A stretch of DNA of 11,517 nt. It comes from Deltaproteobacteria bacterium. Lineage in GTDB: Bacteria > Desulfobacterota > Deferrimicrobia > Deferrimicrobiales > Deferrimicrobiaceae. The DNA is taken from contig JAGGAJ010000043.1 in assembly GCA_017889845.1 (NCBI GenBank), positions 1-11,517 on the forward strand, in the 5' to 3' direction. A program made the translations under genes and the position numbers. Positions 1 through 7,508 of the stretch are shown here, in pieces; the stretch's first letter is position 1; each line of letters begins with the position of its first letter. The notes beneath the pieces were generated by a model. It had not been told where the DNA came from, did no database searches, and worked only from the letters and a program-made list of their open reading frames with translations.

Positions 1-734
1 GCGAAAAGGGACGCGATGGCGTACACGACCAGGACCGCCGATACCACCTGCGACTCGGAGAACGGCCCGAGGAATCCGCGCGGGTCGTCCCGGAAGATCT
101 CGAGGAAGGACCGGGCGAAGCCGTACAGGATCAGCATGGTCCAGAAGCGTGTTCCCGGCGTCCGGAAACGGTCCCGCGTCGCGTAGAGGATCCCGAAGAT
201 GGCGAACCCGGCCATCGACTCGTATATCTGCGTCGGGTGGAGGGGCACGTGGAGCGGCGCCAGGGACGCCGGGTCGGAGAAGACGACGGCCCACGGGAGG
301 GTCGACGGCTTGCCGTAGCAGCACCCCGCCATCGAGCAGCCGAGGCGGCCGAACGCAAGCCCCAGCGGGATCCCGATCGCGGAGGCGTCCGCGACGGGAA
401 GGAACGGGATCCGGTTCTTCTTCAGGTAGATCAGGCACGCCGCCACGGCGGCCAGGAAGCCCCCGTAGAAGACGAGGCCCCCGTTCCACAGCTTGAGGAT
501 CTCCACGGGATTCTCCGCGTACTGCCGCCAGTAGACGAGGACGTGGAACAGCCGCGCCCCCGCGATGGCTGAGAGGACCACCCAGAACCCCATGTCGTAG
601 AATTTCTCGCGGTCGATCCCCTGCCGGGCGATCTGCCGGCCGGCGACCCAGATGGCGGCGAGGAACCCCACGGCGACGAGGACGCCGTAGGAGTAGATCT
701 TAAGGCTTCCTACCTGCAGCAGGACGGGGTGCAT
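1..734 (-). CDS. lgt: Prolipoprotein diacylglyceryl transferase Lgt (C-terminus cut by window edge)
   Basis: Lgt moves a diacylglyceryl group from phosphatidylglycerol onto the lipobox cysteine of prolipoproteins, the first step of lipoprotein maturation, in the inner membrane. The visible 244 residues carry several hydrophobic segments and the family landmarks: GAR (59-61), GGLVFYGG (85-92), the signature GRLGCSMAGCCYG (129-141), HPTQIYES (166-173), and YGFARSFLEIFR (204-215) holding the late conserved Arg208 and Glu212. The family is usually 260-290 residues, so about 20-40 C-terminal residues lie beyond base 1. The ATG start has a strong AGGAG about 8 bases upstream. The gene overlaps the 3' end of lspA by 35 bases, so its ribosome-binding site lies inside lspA and coupled translation is likely. 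The Cys-rich GCxxxGCCYG form of the signature is common outside enterobacteria. The position of the E. coli catalytic-region His103 appears as Tyr90; I believe this is a lineage variant, not a defect. Confidence 0.95.
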   Translation of the reverse strand, partial: MHPVLLQVGSLKIYSYGVLVAVGFLAAIWVAGRQIARQGIDREKFYDMGFWVVLSAIAGARLFHVLVYWRQYAENPVEILKLWNGGLVFYGGFLAAVAACLIYLKKNRIPFLPVADASAIGIPLGLAFGRLGCSMAGCCYGKPSTLPWAVVFSDPASLAPLHVPLHPTQIYESMAGFAIFGILYATRDRFRTPGTRFWTMLILYGFARSFLEIFRDDPRGFLGPFSESQVVSAVLVVYAIASLF

Positions 735-1221
735 CGACGTGCTCCTTGGTCCAGAATAGCATGTCGGTCACGAGCAGGGCGACGCCAACGGTGATGCCGA
801 TGTCCGCTACGTTGAAGGTGGGCCAGTGGTGGGTGCGCCAGTACAGGTCGATGAAGTCGACCACGTACCCCAGGCGCCACCGGTCGATCAGGTTTCCGAT
901 CGCCCCCCCGAGGATCAGGCCCAGGCCGAAGGGGGCGACCCCTTTCCCGGGAAGGTGCCATATGTAGGCGACCACCGCCGCCATCGCCAGCAGGGTGGCC
1001 AGGATCAGCAGCGGGTGGACCCAGCCCGGGTCGAGGTTCGACAGGAGGCTGAACGCCACGCCGGTGTTGCGGACGTGCACCACCCCCAGGAAGCCGGCCA
1101 ACAGCTCCCGCGGCTCGAAGAGGGGGAGGGTGCGGACCGCCCACGACTTACTCGCCTGGTCGGCCGCCGTGAGGAGCAGCGCCGAGATGGCCGGGATGGT
1201 GAATTTCCGGAGGATCGTCAA
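700..1221 (-). CDS. lspA: Lipoprotein signal peptidase LspA (signal peptidase II)
   Basis: LspA is the inner-membrane aspartic protease that removes the signal peptide from diacylglyceryl-prolipoproteins after Lgt has acted. The protein is 173 residues, normal for the family, with four hydrophobic segments (about 8-22, 67-87, 95-112 and 137-156). Conserved blocks are ADQASK (20-25), RNTGVAFS (51-58), GNLIDR (109-114), VVDFID (120-125) and FNVADI (136-141). Asp122 and Asp140 match the catalytic dyad. The start is TTG: the ileS stop TGA lies in this same reading frame only three codons upstream (CGG GCG CCG, then TTG), so TTG is the only accepted start ahead of the first membrane segment. No strong Shine-Dalgarno is visible, only a GGGAAG-like stretch in the end of ileS, which suggests coupling to ileS translation. 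The last 11 codons and the stop overlap lgt. The ileS-lspA-lgt order gives the two lipoprotein enzymes one transcript. Confidence 0.96.
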   Translation of the reverse strand: MTILRKFTIPAISALLLTAADQASKSWAVRTLPLFEPRELLAGFLGVVHVRNTGVAFSLLSNLDPGWVHPLLILATLLAMAAVVAYIWHLPGKGVAPFGLGLILGGAIGNLIDRWRLGYVVDFIDLYWRTHHWPTFNVADIGITVGVALLVTDMLFWTKEHVDAPRPAAGRKP

Positions 1222-1230
1222 CGGCGCCCG

Positions 1231-4014
1231 TCACTTCCCGACAGCGGCGGCGCACCGCCCGCACAGGTCCGGCGCGGCGGGGAGCGTCCCCACCTCCGGG
1301 GTGTGGTTCCAGCACCGCTCGCACTTCCCCCACGGCGCCTTCTCCACCTTCACGCGGAGCCCGGGGAACGCCGTGCTCTCGTAACGTTCCGGCCCCTGCG
1401 GCTCCCCGGTCGCGAGCGCGGAAACGGTCAGCACATCCTGCACCTGCCTTGCGTGCGTTTCCAGCAGGTCCGCGAAGGGGCCCGGCGAGACCGTGACGAG
1501 CGCGTCCTGGTCGCTGCCGATGACTTTCCCCTTCCGCGCCGCCTCCAGCGGCTTCGCGATCTCCGCCCGCAGCGAGAGGATCCGCTCCCAGCGCGCCGCG
1601 ATCTCATCCGCCGCCGGCACGCCGGACGGGGACGGCAGGTCCGCCAGGAACACGCTCTCCGGCTTGCCGGGCCAGGCCGGGAGGTATCCCCATGCCTCTT
1701 CCGCCGTGAAGGAGAGGACCGGGGCGACCAGGGGGAGAAGTTCGCGCGCGATGCGGAACATCGCCGTCTGGGCGGAGCGGCGGGCCGGGTCGTCCGGCCG
1801 GGAGCAGTACATCCGGTCCTTGAGGACATTGAGGTAGAAGGCGGACATGTCGACGGAGCAGAAGTTGTTCACCGCGTGGTAGAGGACGTGGAACTCGTAC
1901 TCCCGGTACCCATGCCGCACCTTCTCCACGAGCCGGTCGAAGAGGACGAGGGCGTACCGGTCCATCTCCTCCATCCTCTCCACGGGCACGTCGTCGCGGC
2001 CCGGGGTGAAGTCGCTCACGCTCGCGAGGAGGTACCGGACCGTGTTGCGGATCTTGCGGTACGACTCGGCGATCCGCTCGAGGATCTCCCGGGAGAGCGG
2101 ATTGTCGTTCCGGTAGTCCAGCGCGCCGACCCACAGTCGCAGCACCTCGGCGCCGTATTGCCTGATGACCTCGTTCGGGGCGATGACGTTCCCCTTCGAT
2201 TTGCTCATCGCCTCGCCCTTCCCGTCCACGACGAAGCCGTGGGTGAGGACGCTGCGGTACGGGGCGATCCCGCGCGTCCCCACGGCGGCGAGGATGGAGG
2301 AGTGGAACCAGCCGCGGTGCTGGTCGGACCCCTCGAGGTACAGGTCCACGGGCACGCCCAGGTTCTCCTTCCCCTCGCAAACGCACGCGTAGGAGACCCC
2401 CGAGTCGAACCACACGTCGAGGATGTCCGTCTCCTTACGGAACGAGCCGCCGCCGCAGGAGGGGCACGCCGTTCCCGGCGGGAGCAGCTCCGCCGCGTCC
2501 CGGTCGAACCAGGCGTCGGCCCCTTCCTTCTCGAAGAGGCCCGCCACATGCTCGACCAGGCCGCGATCGAGGAGGTGGCGGCCGCACCCCTCGCACTGGA
2601 AGAGGGCGATCGGCACGCCCCAGGCGCGCTGGCGGGATATGCACCAGTCCGGCCGGTTGGCGATCATCCCCTCGATCCGCTCCTGCCCCCAGGACGGGAT
2701 CCAGCGGACCTTCCGGATTTCCGAGAGGGTCTTTTCCCGGAGCTGCGTCGTCTCCATCGAGATGAACCACTGCTTCGTCGCCCGGAAGATGACCGGCTTT
2801 TTGCACCGCCAGCAGTGGGGGTAGGAGTGGGTGACCTCCCCGAGGGAGAGGAGGGCGCCGGACTCGGCGAGCTTCGCGTTCACCTTCGGGTTCGCCTCGA
2901 AGACCTGCATCCCCGCGAAGAAGGGGACGTCCGCCGTGAAACGGCCGTCGTCGTCCAGCGGCGCCAGGATCTCGAGGCCGTACTTCCGGCCCGTCTCGTA
3001 ATCCTCCCGGCCGTGGCCCGGCGCGGTGTGGACGCAGCCGGTCCCCGCATCCAGGGTCACGTAGTCGGCGAGCACCAGGATCGAGTCGCGGTCGAGGAAC
3101 GGATGGCGGCACCGCAGCCGTTCCAGGGGACCCGCCCGGAAGGTGGCCAGGCGGACCGCGTCCGTCCGCTTCGTCTCCGCGGCGAACCGGTCCGCGAGCC
3201 CCTCCGCGACCACGTAGACCTCGCCCCCCGATTCCAGCGCCACGTACCCGAAGTCGGGGTGGAGCGCGATGCCGAGGTTCGACGGGATCGTCCACGGCGT
3301 GGTGGTCCAGATGACGAAGGATACCTTCTTTCCCGCCAGGGCCGGGTGGATCCTCTCCGGCGGGTCGACGAAGGGGAATTTCACGTGGATCGACGGGGAG
3401 GAGTGGTCGGCGTACTCCACCTCGGCTTCGGCCAGCGCCGTCCTGCACGTCAGGCACCAGTAGACGGGCTTGGTCCCCTGGTACACCGCGCCGGACGCGA
3501 TGAACCGGCCAAGCTCCCGGAGGATCCCCGCTTCGTAGTCGAAGGACATCGTCTGGTACGGCTTCTCCCATTCCCCCAGCACGCCGAGGCGCCGGAACTC
3601 CTCGCGCTGGATGGCGATGAATTTCGCGGCGTACTCCCGGCACAGGCGCCGCTTCTCCGCCGTGGGGACCGCACTTTTTTTCGCACCCAGGTTCTTGTCC
3701 ACCTGGTGCTCGATCGGGAGGCCGTGGCAGTCCCACCCCGGAACGTAGACGGAAAGGGCCCCGTCCATCGCGTGGTACTTGACGACGATGTCCTTGAGGA
3801 TCTTGTTCAGCGCGTGCCCGATGTGGATGTGCCCGTTGGCGTAGGGGGGACCATCGTGGAGGACGAACGTGGGCCGGCCCTTGCGGTTCCCGACCATCCT
3901 CCCGTACAGGCCCATGGCGTCCCAGCGGGCGAGCATCTCCGGCTCCCGTTGGGGGAGGTTCGCGCGCATCGGGAACCCCGTCTGCGGCAGGTTGAGCGTC
4001 CCCTTGTAATCCAT
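1231..4014 (-). CDS. ileS: Isoleucyl-tRNA synthetase, bacterial type (IleS1-like)
   Basis: This class I synthetase activates isoleucine, charges tRNA-Ile in the cytoplasm and hydrolyses mischarged valine. At 927 residues it is close to the 938 of E. coli. Visible parts in order: N-terminal entry segment (1-50); HIGH motif as HIGH at 64-67 within PPYANGHIHIGHALNK; CP1 editing domain with the Thr-rich WTTTPWT (236-242) and GHGREDY, whose Asp338 matches the editing Asp; DVWFDSG region; KMSKS loop as AMSKS (602-606); anticodon-binding helical domain; C-terminal zinc finger with Cys898, Cys901, Cys918 and Cys921. An extra pair of CxxC motifs (Cys474/477 and Cys517/520) just before DVWFDSG is absent from the E. 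coli enzyme and may bind a second zinc. The ATG start has GGAG about 11 bases upstream. The 52-bp gap to the upstream PBP gene has no room for a T-box. It does contain a TATAAA on this strand (about 4034-4039), possibly a weak internal promoter. lspA follows 9 bp after the stop. Confidence 0.98.
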   Translation of the reverse strand: MDYKGTLNLPQTGFPMRANLPQREPEMLARWDAMGLYGRMVGNRKGRPTFVLHDGPPYANGHIHIGHALNKILKDIVVKYHAMDGALSVYVPGWDCHGLPIEHQVDKNLGAKKSAVPTAEKRRLCREYAAKFIAIQREEFRRLGVLGEWEKPYQTMSFDYEAGILRELGRFIASGAVYQGTKPVYWCLTCRTALAEAEVEYADHSSPSIHVKFPFVDPPERIHPALAGKKVSFVIWTTTPWTIPSNLGIALHPDFGYVALESGGEVYVVAEGLADRFAAETKRTDAVRLATFRAGPLERLRCRHPFLDRDSILVLADYVTLDAGTGCVHTAPGHGREDYETGRKYGLEILAPLDDDGRFTADVPFFAGMQVFEANPKVNAKLAESGALLSLGEVTHSYPHCWRCKKPVIFRATKQWFISMETTQLREKTLSEIRKVRWIPSWGQERIEGMIANRPDWCISRQRAWGVPIALFQCEGCGRHLLDRGLVEHVAGLFEKEGADAWFDRDAAELLPPGTACPSCGGGSFRKETDILDVWFDSGVSYACVCEGKENLGVPVDLYLEGSDQHRGWFHSSILAAVGTRGIAPYRSVLTHGFVVDGKGEAMSKSKGNVIAPNEVIRQYGAEVLRLWVGALDYRNDNPLSREILERIAESYRKIRNTVRYLLASVSDFTPGRDDVPVERMEEMDRYALVLFDRLVEKVRHGYREYEFHVLYHAVNNFCSVDMSAFYLNVLKDRMYCSRPDDPARRSAQTAMFRIARELLPLVAPVLSFTAEEAWGYLPAWPGKPESVFLADLPSPSGVPAADEIAARWERILSLRAEIAKPLEAARKGKVIGSDQDALVTVSPGPFADLLETHARQVQDVLTVSALATGEPQGPERYESTAFPGLRVKVEKAPWGKCERCWNHTPEVGTLPAAPDLCGRCAAAVGK

Positions 4015-4066
4015 AGCGCGGCTTCTCCGTTCGGGGTGGAAAACGCTTTTATACCACGCGGTCCGT

Positions 4067-6358
4067 CTACTTGAACAGGTTGCGGAAGAACTCCCCGATA
4101 CCGCGGAGCCCCTTGCGCACGGCGTCGACGGGGGTCGCGGGGTGGAGGGGGCACGTCTCCGTCGGGACGGTTCCCGCGATGTACGCCTCCCGCATTTCCT
4201 GCGGGCAGGCCGCCGTGGCGAGGAGGCCCGACTCCGGGTCGATGCCGGCGGTCACGATCCCTTCCGGCGGGGGCGTTGGGGCTGCCGGTCCGGAGTACGG
4301 GTAGAGCGCCCGGAGGAACCGGGCCCAGACGGGGAGCGCCCCGCGGGCGCCTGTCAGTCCCGTGTCCGCGCCGGAGTCGTACCCCACCCAGACCGCGCAC
4401 ACCACGTCGGGGGTGAAGCCGACGAACCAGGCGTCGCGGTTCCGGTCGGTGGTGCCCGTCTTCCCGGAGGCGGGGAAGTAGACGCCGAGGGCCCTGGCGG
4501 TCTTCGCCGTTCCCCGCTCCAGCACGCCCTCCATGGCGAATCCCGCGAGGTACGCGGCCCGGGGGTCGACGGTGCGCGTGTACCGGGGCTTCTCCGCGGA
4601 GAGGATCTCGCCGTCCGCCGTGGTCACGGAGAAGAGGGGGAACGGTTCGAAGCGGGTGCCGCGGGATGCGATGGTCGCGTACGCGTAGGCGAGCTCCAGC
4701 GGCGTCACCTCGAAGCTCCCCAGGGCCATCGACGGCACGGGGGAGAGGGGGCTCGCCACCCCTGCGGCGCGCGCCGTCCTCACCACCTCGGCGAGCCCCG
4801 TGTCCATGGCGAGCCGCACGGTGGCCGTGTTCACCGACTCCTCGATCATCCGGCGGACGGTGACCTGCCCGTACGTCATCCCGTCGTAGTTGGCGGGGCT
4901 CCACGGCCCCTCCGGCGTCGGCAGCGTCAGCGCCTCCCCGGACACCATCGTGGAGAGGGTCGCCTTCCCTTTCCCCCGGGCCGCCTGTTCCATCGCCGCG
5001 AGGAGGACGAACGGCTTGAAGGCGCTCCCCGGCTGGCGATGGGAGTCGGCCGCCCGGTTGAACTGGGTCTCGCCGTACCCCCGTCCCCCAACCATCGCCG
5101 TGATCCCGCCGGTTGCGGGGTCCACGGCGACCAGCGCCGCCTGGAGCGGCTCGCCCGCCGGAAGGGCAGACTTCTCGATCTCCGCGAGCCCCTTCGCCAC
5201 CGCCTCTTCCGCCGCGGCCTGCTGGACGGGGTCCAGGGTCGTGTAGAAGCGGTACCCCGTCCGGTACAGCTTCTCCCCCCCGAGGGCGTCCTCGGAGACG
5301 CGCTGGACGTAGTCCGCGAAGTAGGCGGCCGTGCCGGCCGGCGCGCGCCGCGGCCGGGTCCGCACCGGCGCGCGGGACGCCCGGAGGTACTCTTCCTCGC
5401 GGATCATGCCGAGGTGGCGCATCCGGAGGAGGACCGCGTTCCGCCGCTCCTTCGCAGCCGGAGGGTCCCGCAGGGGGGAGTACCGGTTCGGCGAACGGAG
5501 GATGCCCGCCATGAGCGCAGCCTCCCCGAGGGTCAGCTCCGCCGCGCGTTTCGAGAAGTAGAAGCCCGCCGCCTCCTCGACGCCGTAGATCCCCCGCGGC
5601 CCCTCCTGGCCGAGGTAGACCTTGTTCAGGTACATCTCCAGGATCTCTTTCTTCGGATACCGCAGCTCGAGGACCAGCGCGTACTCTGCCTCGAGCAGCT
5701 TGCGCCCGATCGTCTTCCGCGGGGAGAGGAAGAAGTTCTTGGCCAGCTGCTGGGTGATCGTGGACCCCCCCTGGGCGAACCGCATTTCCCGGAAGTTCGC
5801 CACCGCGGCGCGGGCCACACCGAAAAGATCGATGCCGAAGTGGGAGTAGAACCGGCCGTCCTCGGCGGCGATCACCGCCTGCTGCAGCACCGGCGCGATG
5901 GCGGAGAGGGGCACCATCCGCCTCGCCTCCATCCGGGGGCCCATCAGGCGCGCCACCTCCTCGGGCTCCAGCCGGATGGCGTCGAGCGGGACCCCCGCGG
6001 GGGTGAGCAGCGAGACGACGCGGCCGTCGCGGACCTCGATGTCCACGGGGCCGCCGTTGCGGGGAGTCTCCTCGATCCGGTAGTCGCGGGTGAAGATCCG
6101 GATCCGGTCCGGCTCCTCGGAGTACGTCCCGGCGGAGGAGGGGGCCCCCGTCACCTTCCGGTAGGAGAGCCTGCGCAGCCGCTCGGAGAACCGCGCGTTC
6201 CCGATGTGGTCCCCCCTGCGGATCTCCGCGGGGCGGCCGTACAGGATCGAGGGGACCTCCCATGCGTCCCCCGCGACCCCCCTTCCCACCTTGTAGTACA
6301 GGTAGCCGAACTGGAGGAGGGCCGCGGCGAGGGCCGCCAGGAGGAGCCGGCGGATCAG
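4067..6358 (-). CDS. mrcB: Bifunctional penicillin-binding protein, PBP1B type (glycosyltransferase plus transpeptidase, with UB2H domain)
   Basis: This is a class A PBP that polymerises lipid II and cross-links peptidoglycan in the periplasm while anchored in the inner membrane. From the chosen start (763 residues): a transmembrane anchor (about 5-22); a UB2H-like region (about 35-130, with SILYGRPAEI) as in E. coli PBP1B; the GT51 domain with AAEDGRFYSHFG (catalytic Glu166) and QGGSTITQQLAKN (196-208); and the transpeptidase with SAFK (nucleophile Ser445), SVN (508-510) and KTG (633-635). The C-terminus ends in an amphipathic GIGEFFRNLFK, reminiscent of the PBP1B tail. No ATG, GTG or TTG is available ahead of the anchor. 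The first canonical start, GTG at 6289, would delete the membrane segment. The best start is CTG at 6358-6356, overlapping the aroF stop as CTGA, the position where ATGA is usual. A program limited to canonical starts would give about 740 residues. The mrcB symbol rests on the UB2H region and overall resemblance; generic pipelines may say PBP1A family. Confidence 0.93.
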   Translation of the reverse strand: MIRRLLLAALAAALLQFGYLYYKVGRGVAGDAWEVPSILYGRPAEIRRGDHIGNARFSERLRRLSYRKVTGAPSSAGTYSEEPDRIRIFTRDYRIEETPRNGGPVDIEVRDGRVVSLLTPAGVPLDAIRLEPEEVARLMGPRMEARRMVPLSAIAPVLQQAVIAAEDGRFYSHFGIDLFGVARAAVANFREMRFAQGGSTITQQLAKNFFLSPRKTIGRKLLEAEYALVLELRYPKKEILEMYLNKVYLGQEGPRGIYGVEEAAGFYFSKRAAELTLGEAALMAGILRSPNRYSPLRDPPAAKERRNAVLLRMRHLGMIREEEYLRASRAPVRTRPRRAPAGTAAYFADYVQRVSEDALGGEKLYRTGYRFYTTLDPVQQAAAEEAVAKGLAEIEKSALPAGEPLQAALVAVDPATGGITAMVGGRGYGETQFNRAADSHRQPGSAFKPFVLLAAMEQAARGKGKATLSTMVSGEALTLPTPEGPWSPANYDGMTYGQVTVRRMIEESVNTATVRLAMDTGLAEVVRTARAAGVASPLSPVPSMALGSFEVTPLELAYAYATIASRGTRFEPFPLFSVTTADGEILSAEKPRYTRTVDPRAAYLAGFAMEGVLERGTAKTARALGVYFPASGKTGTTDRNRDAWFVGFTPDVVCAVWVGYDSGADTGLTGARGALPVWARFLRALYPYSGPAAPTPPPEGIVTAGIDPESGLLATAACPQEMREAYIAGTVPTETCPLHPATPVDAVRKGLRGIGEFFRNLFK

Positions 6359-7374
6359 AGCGCTCTGCCCGCCGCCGCGATGAAGGGCTTCAGGGTCGCC
6401 ATCATGTCGGCGAACTTCTCGAAGGTCAGGGACTGCGGGCCGTCGGAGAGGGCCTTCTCCGGCGTGGGGTGCACCTCGATCATCAGCCCGTCCGCCCCGG
6501 CCGCCACGGCCGCGCGCGCCATCGGCGACACGTAGGCGGCCACCCCCGTGCCGTGGGAGGGGTCCACGATGACGGGGAGGTGGGTGCGCTCCCGGAGCAC
6601 CGGGACGGCGGAGAGGTCGAGGGTGTTCCTCGTGGCGTCCTCGAAGGTGCGGATCCCCCGCTCGCACAGGATCACCTGGCGGCTCCCCGCGGAGAGCAGA
6701 TACTCCGCGCTCATCAGGTACTCCGTGATGGTGGTCATCATCCCGCGCTTGAGCAGGATGGGCCGCCTGGATTTCCCGATCCGCTTGAGGAGGGCGAAGT
6801 TCTGCACGTTGCGGGCCCCCACCTGGAGCACGTCGGAGTACTCCGCGATCGTCTCCACGTCGACGGGGTTCATCACCTCGGTGACGATCGGCATCCCCGC
6901 CCGGTCCCCCGCCTTCCGCAGGATCTTCACTCCCTTGAGCTCCAGCCCCTGGAACGCGTAGGGAGAGGTACGGGGCTTCCACGCCCCGCCCCGGAGCAGG
7001 TGCGCCCCTGCCTTCTTGACCGCCAGCGCGGTGTCGATCATCTGCTGCTCGCTCTCCACGGAACAGGGGCCGGCGATGACGAGCAGCTGCCGGTCCCCGA
7101 CGGTCACGCCGGGTGAGATCCGGACGACCGTGCGCTCCTGCTTGACCTCGCGGCTGGCGAGCTTGTACGGCTTGAGGATCGGGACGACCCGCTCCACCCC
7201 GGGGAGGGACTCGAGGCTCTGGAGGACGAACTTGCCGCGCTCGTCGCCGATGGCGCCGAGGACGGTCCGCTCCTTCCCGTAGATCGGGTGGGGGGTGTAC
7301 CCCAGTTCCTTGATCCTCGCGATCGCGGCGCGGATCTCCTTCGGGCTCGCGCCCTGCCCCATGACGATGATCAT
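6355..7374 (-). CDS. aroF: 3-deoxy-7-phosphoheptulonate (DAHP) synthase, type I-beta with regulatory ferredoxin-like domain
   Basis: It condenses phosphoenolpyruvate and erythrose 4-phosphate to DAHP, the first step of the shikimate pathway, in the cytoplasm. The 339 residues follow the Thermotoga maritima enzyme closely along the whole length. Residues 1 to about 70 form the ferredoxin-like domain (MIIVM..., GKERTVLGAIGD, VVPILKPYKLASRE), which in that enzyme mediates allosteric inhibition by tyrosine and phenylalanine. The TIM barrel carries AGPCSVES, RGGAWKPRTSPYAFQG, QVGARNVQNF, LLKRGM, CERGIRTFE, VDPSHGTG and EVHPTPEKALSDG. The four metal ligands of the family fit Cys104, His274, Glu300 and Asp311, each shifted by two from T. 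maritima numbering. No chorismate mutase domain is fused. The ATG start has GGGAG about 7 bases upstream. The gene is first in the minus-strand operon behind the promoter at 7422-7451, and its TGA overlaps the proposed start of the PBP gene. The aroF symbol follows common usage; the Bacillus counterpart is called aroA. Confidence 0.96.
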   Translation of the reverse strand: MIIVMGQGASPKEIRAAIARIKELGYTPHPIYGKERTVLGAIGDERGKFVLQSLESLPGVERVVPILKPYKLASREVKQERTVVRISPGVTVGDRQLLVIAGPCSVESEQQMIDTALAVKKAGAHLLRGGAWKPRTSPYAFQGLELKGVKILRKAGDRAGMPIVTEVMNPVDVETIAEYSDVLQVGARNVQNFALLKRIGKSRRPILLKRGMMTTITEYLMSAEYLLSAGSRQVILCERGIRTFEDATRNTLDLSAVPVLRERTHLPVIVDPSHGTGVAAYVSPMARAAVAAGADGLMIEVHPTPEKALSDGPQSLTFEKFADMMATLKPFIAAAGRAL

Positions 7375-7421
7375 GAATATCTCCCTGGCCGGAAACGTAT
7401 GGATTTTGCCGGAAAGGGTTC

Positions 7422-7451
7422 ATTATATTGGATTCCCCGCCTTTATTTCCA
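7422..7451 (-). promoter_or_regulatory. Sigma70-type promoter for the aroF-mrcB-ileS-lspA-lgt operon
   Basis: On the minus strand a perfect TATAAT lies at 7427-7422. Eighteen bases upstream is TGGAAA (7451-7446), four of six matches to TTGACA. Transcription would start near 7415, leaving a leader of about 40 bases to the aroF ATG at 7374. It sits in a locally AT-rich patch inside the 134-bp divergent gap between aroF and the outer-membrane protein gene. The call rests on consensus matching only. Confidence 0.6.
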
Positions 7452-7508
7452 GCCGGGAGGGGGGTATCCTTTCCCTGTGCCCGGAGAACGACGGAGAAGG
7501 AGGACGAC

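Noticed and set aside
4015..4066. Possible T-box or independent promoter ahead of ileS
   Set aside because: The 52-bp gap is too short for a T-box. A TATAAA is present on the minus strand, but the candidate -35 is poor (three of six), so I did not list it as a feature.
826..4074. A 1082-codon open frame on the plus strand opposite lspA and ileS
   Set aside because: The minus strand encodes LspA and IleRS with all catalytic motifs. The opposite frame is an Arg/Pro/Gly/Asp/Val-rich low-complexity translation typical of GC-rich antisense frames, with no recognisable domain.
4142..6535. A 797-codon open frame on the plus strand opposite the PBP gene
   Set aside because: It is a GC-driven shadow of a well-supported PBP with intact GT51 and transpeptidase motifs, and the composition is unlike a real protein.
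7375..7508. A plus-strand promoter for the outer-membrane protein gene
   Set aside because: TATATT at 7424-7429 and TATCCT at 7465-7470 are present, but neither has a -35 better than three of six at proper spacing, and no convincing sigma54 pair is present. A promoter must exist but I cannot place it.
7428..7508. Upstream ATG at 7428 as start of the outer-membrane protein
   Set aside because: It would put 27 residues ahead of a clear signal peptide and lacks a Shine-Dalgarno, while the ATG at 7509 has AAGGAGG at ideal spacing.
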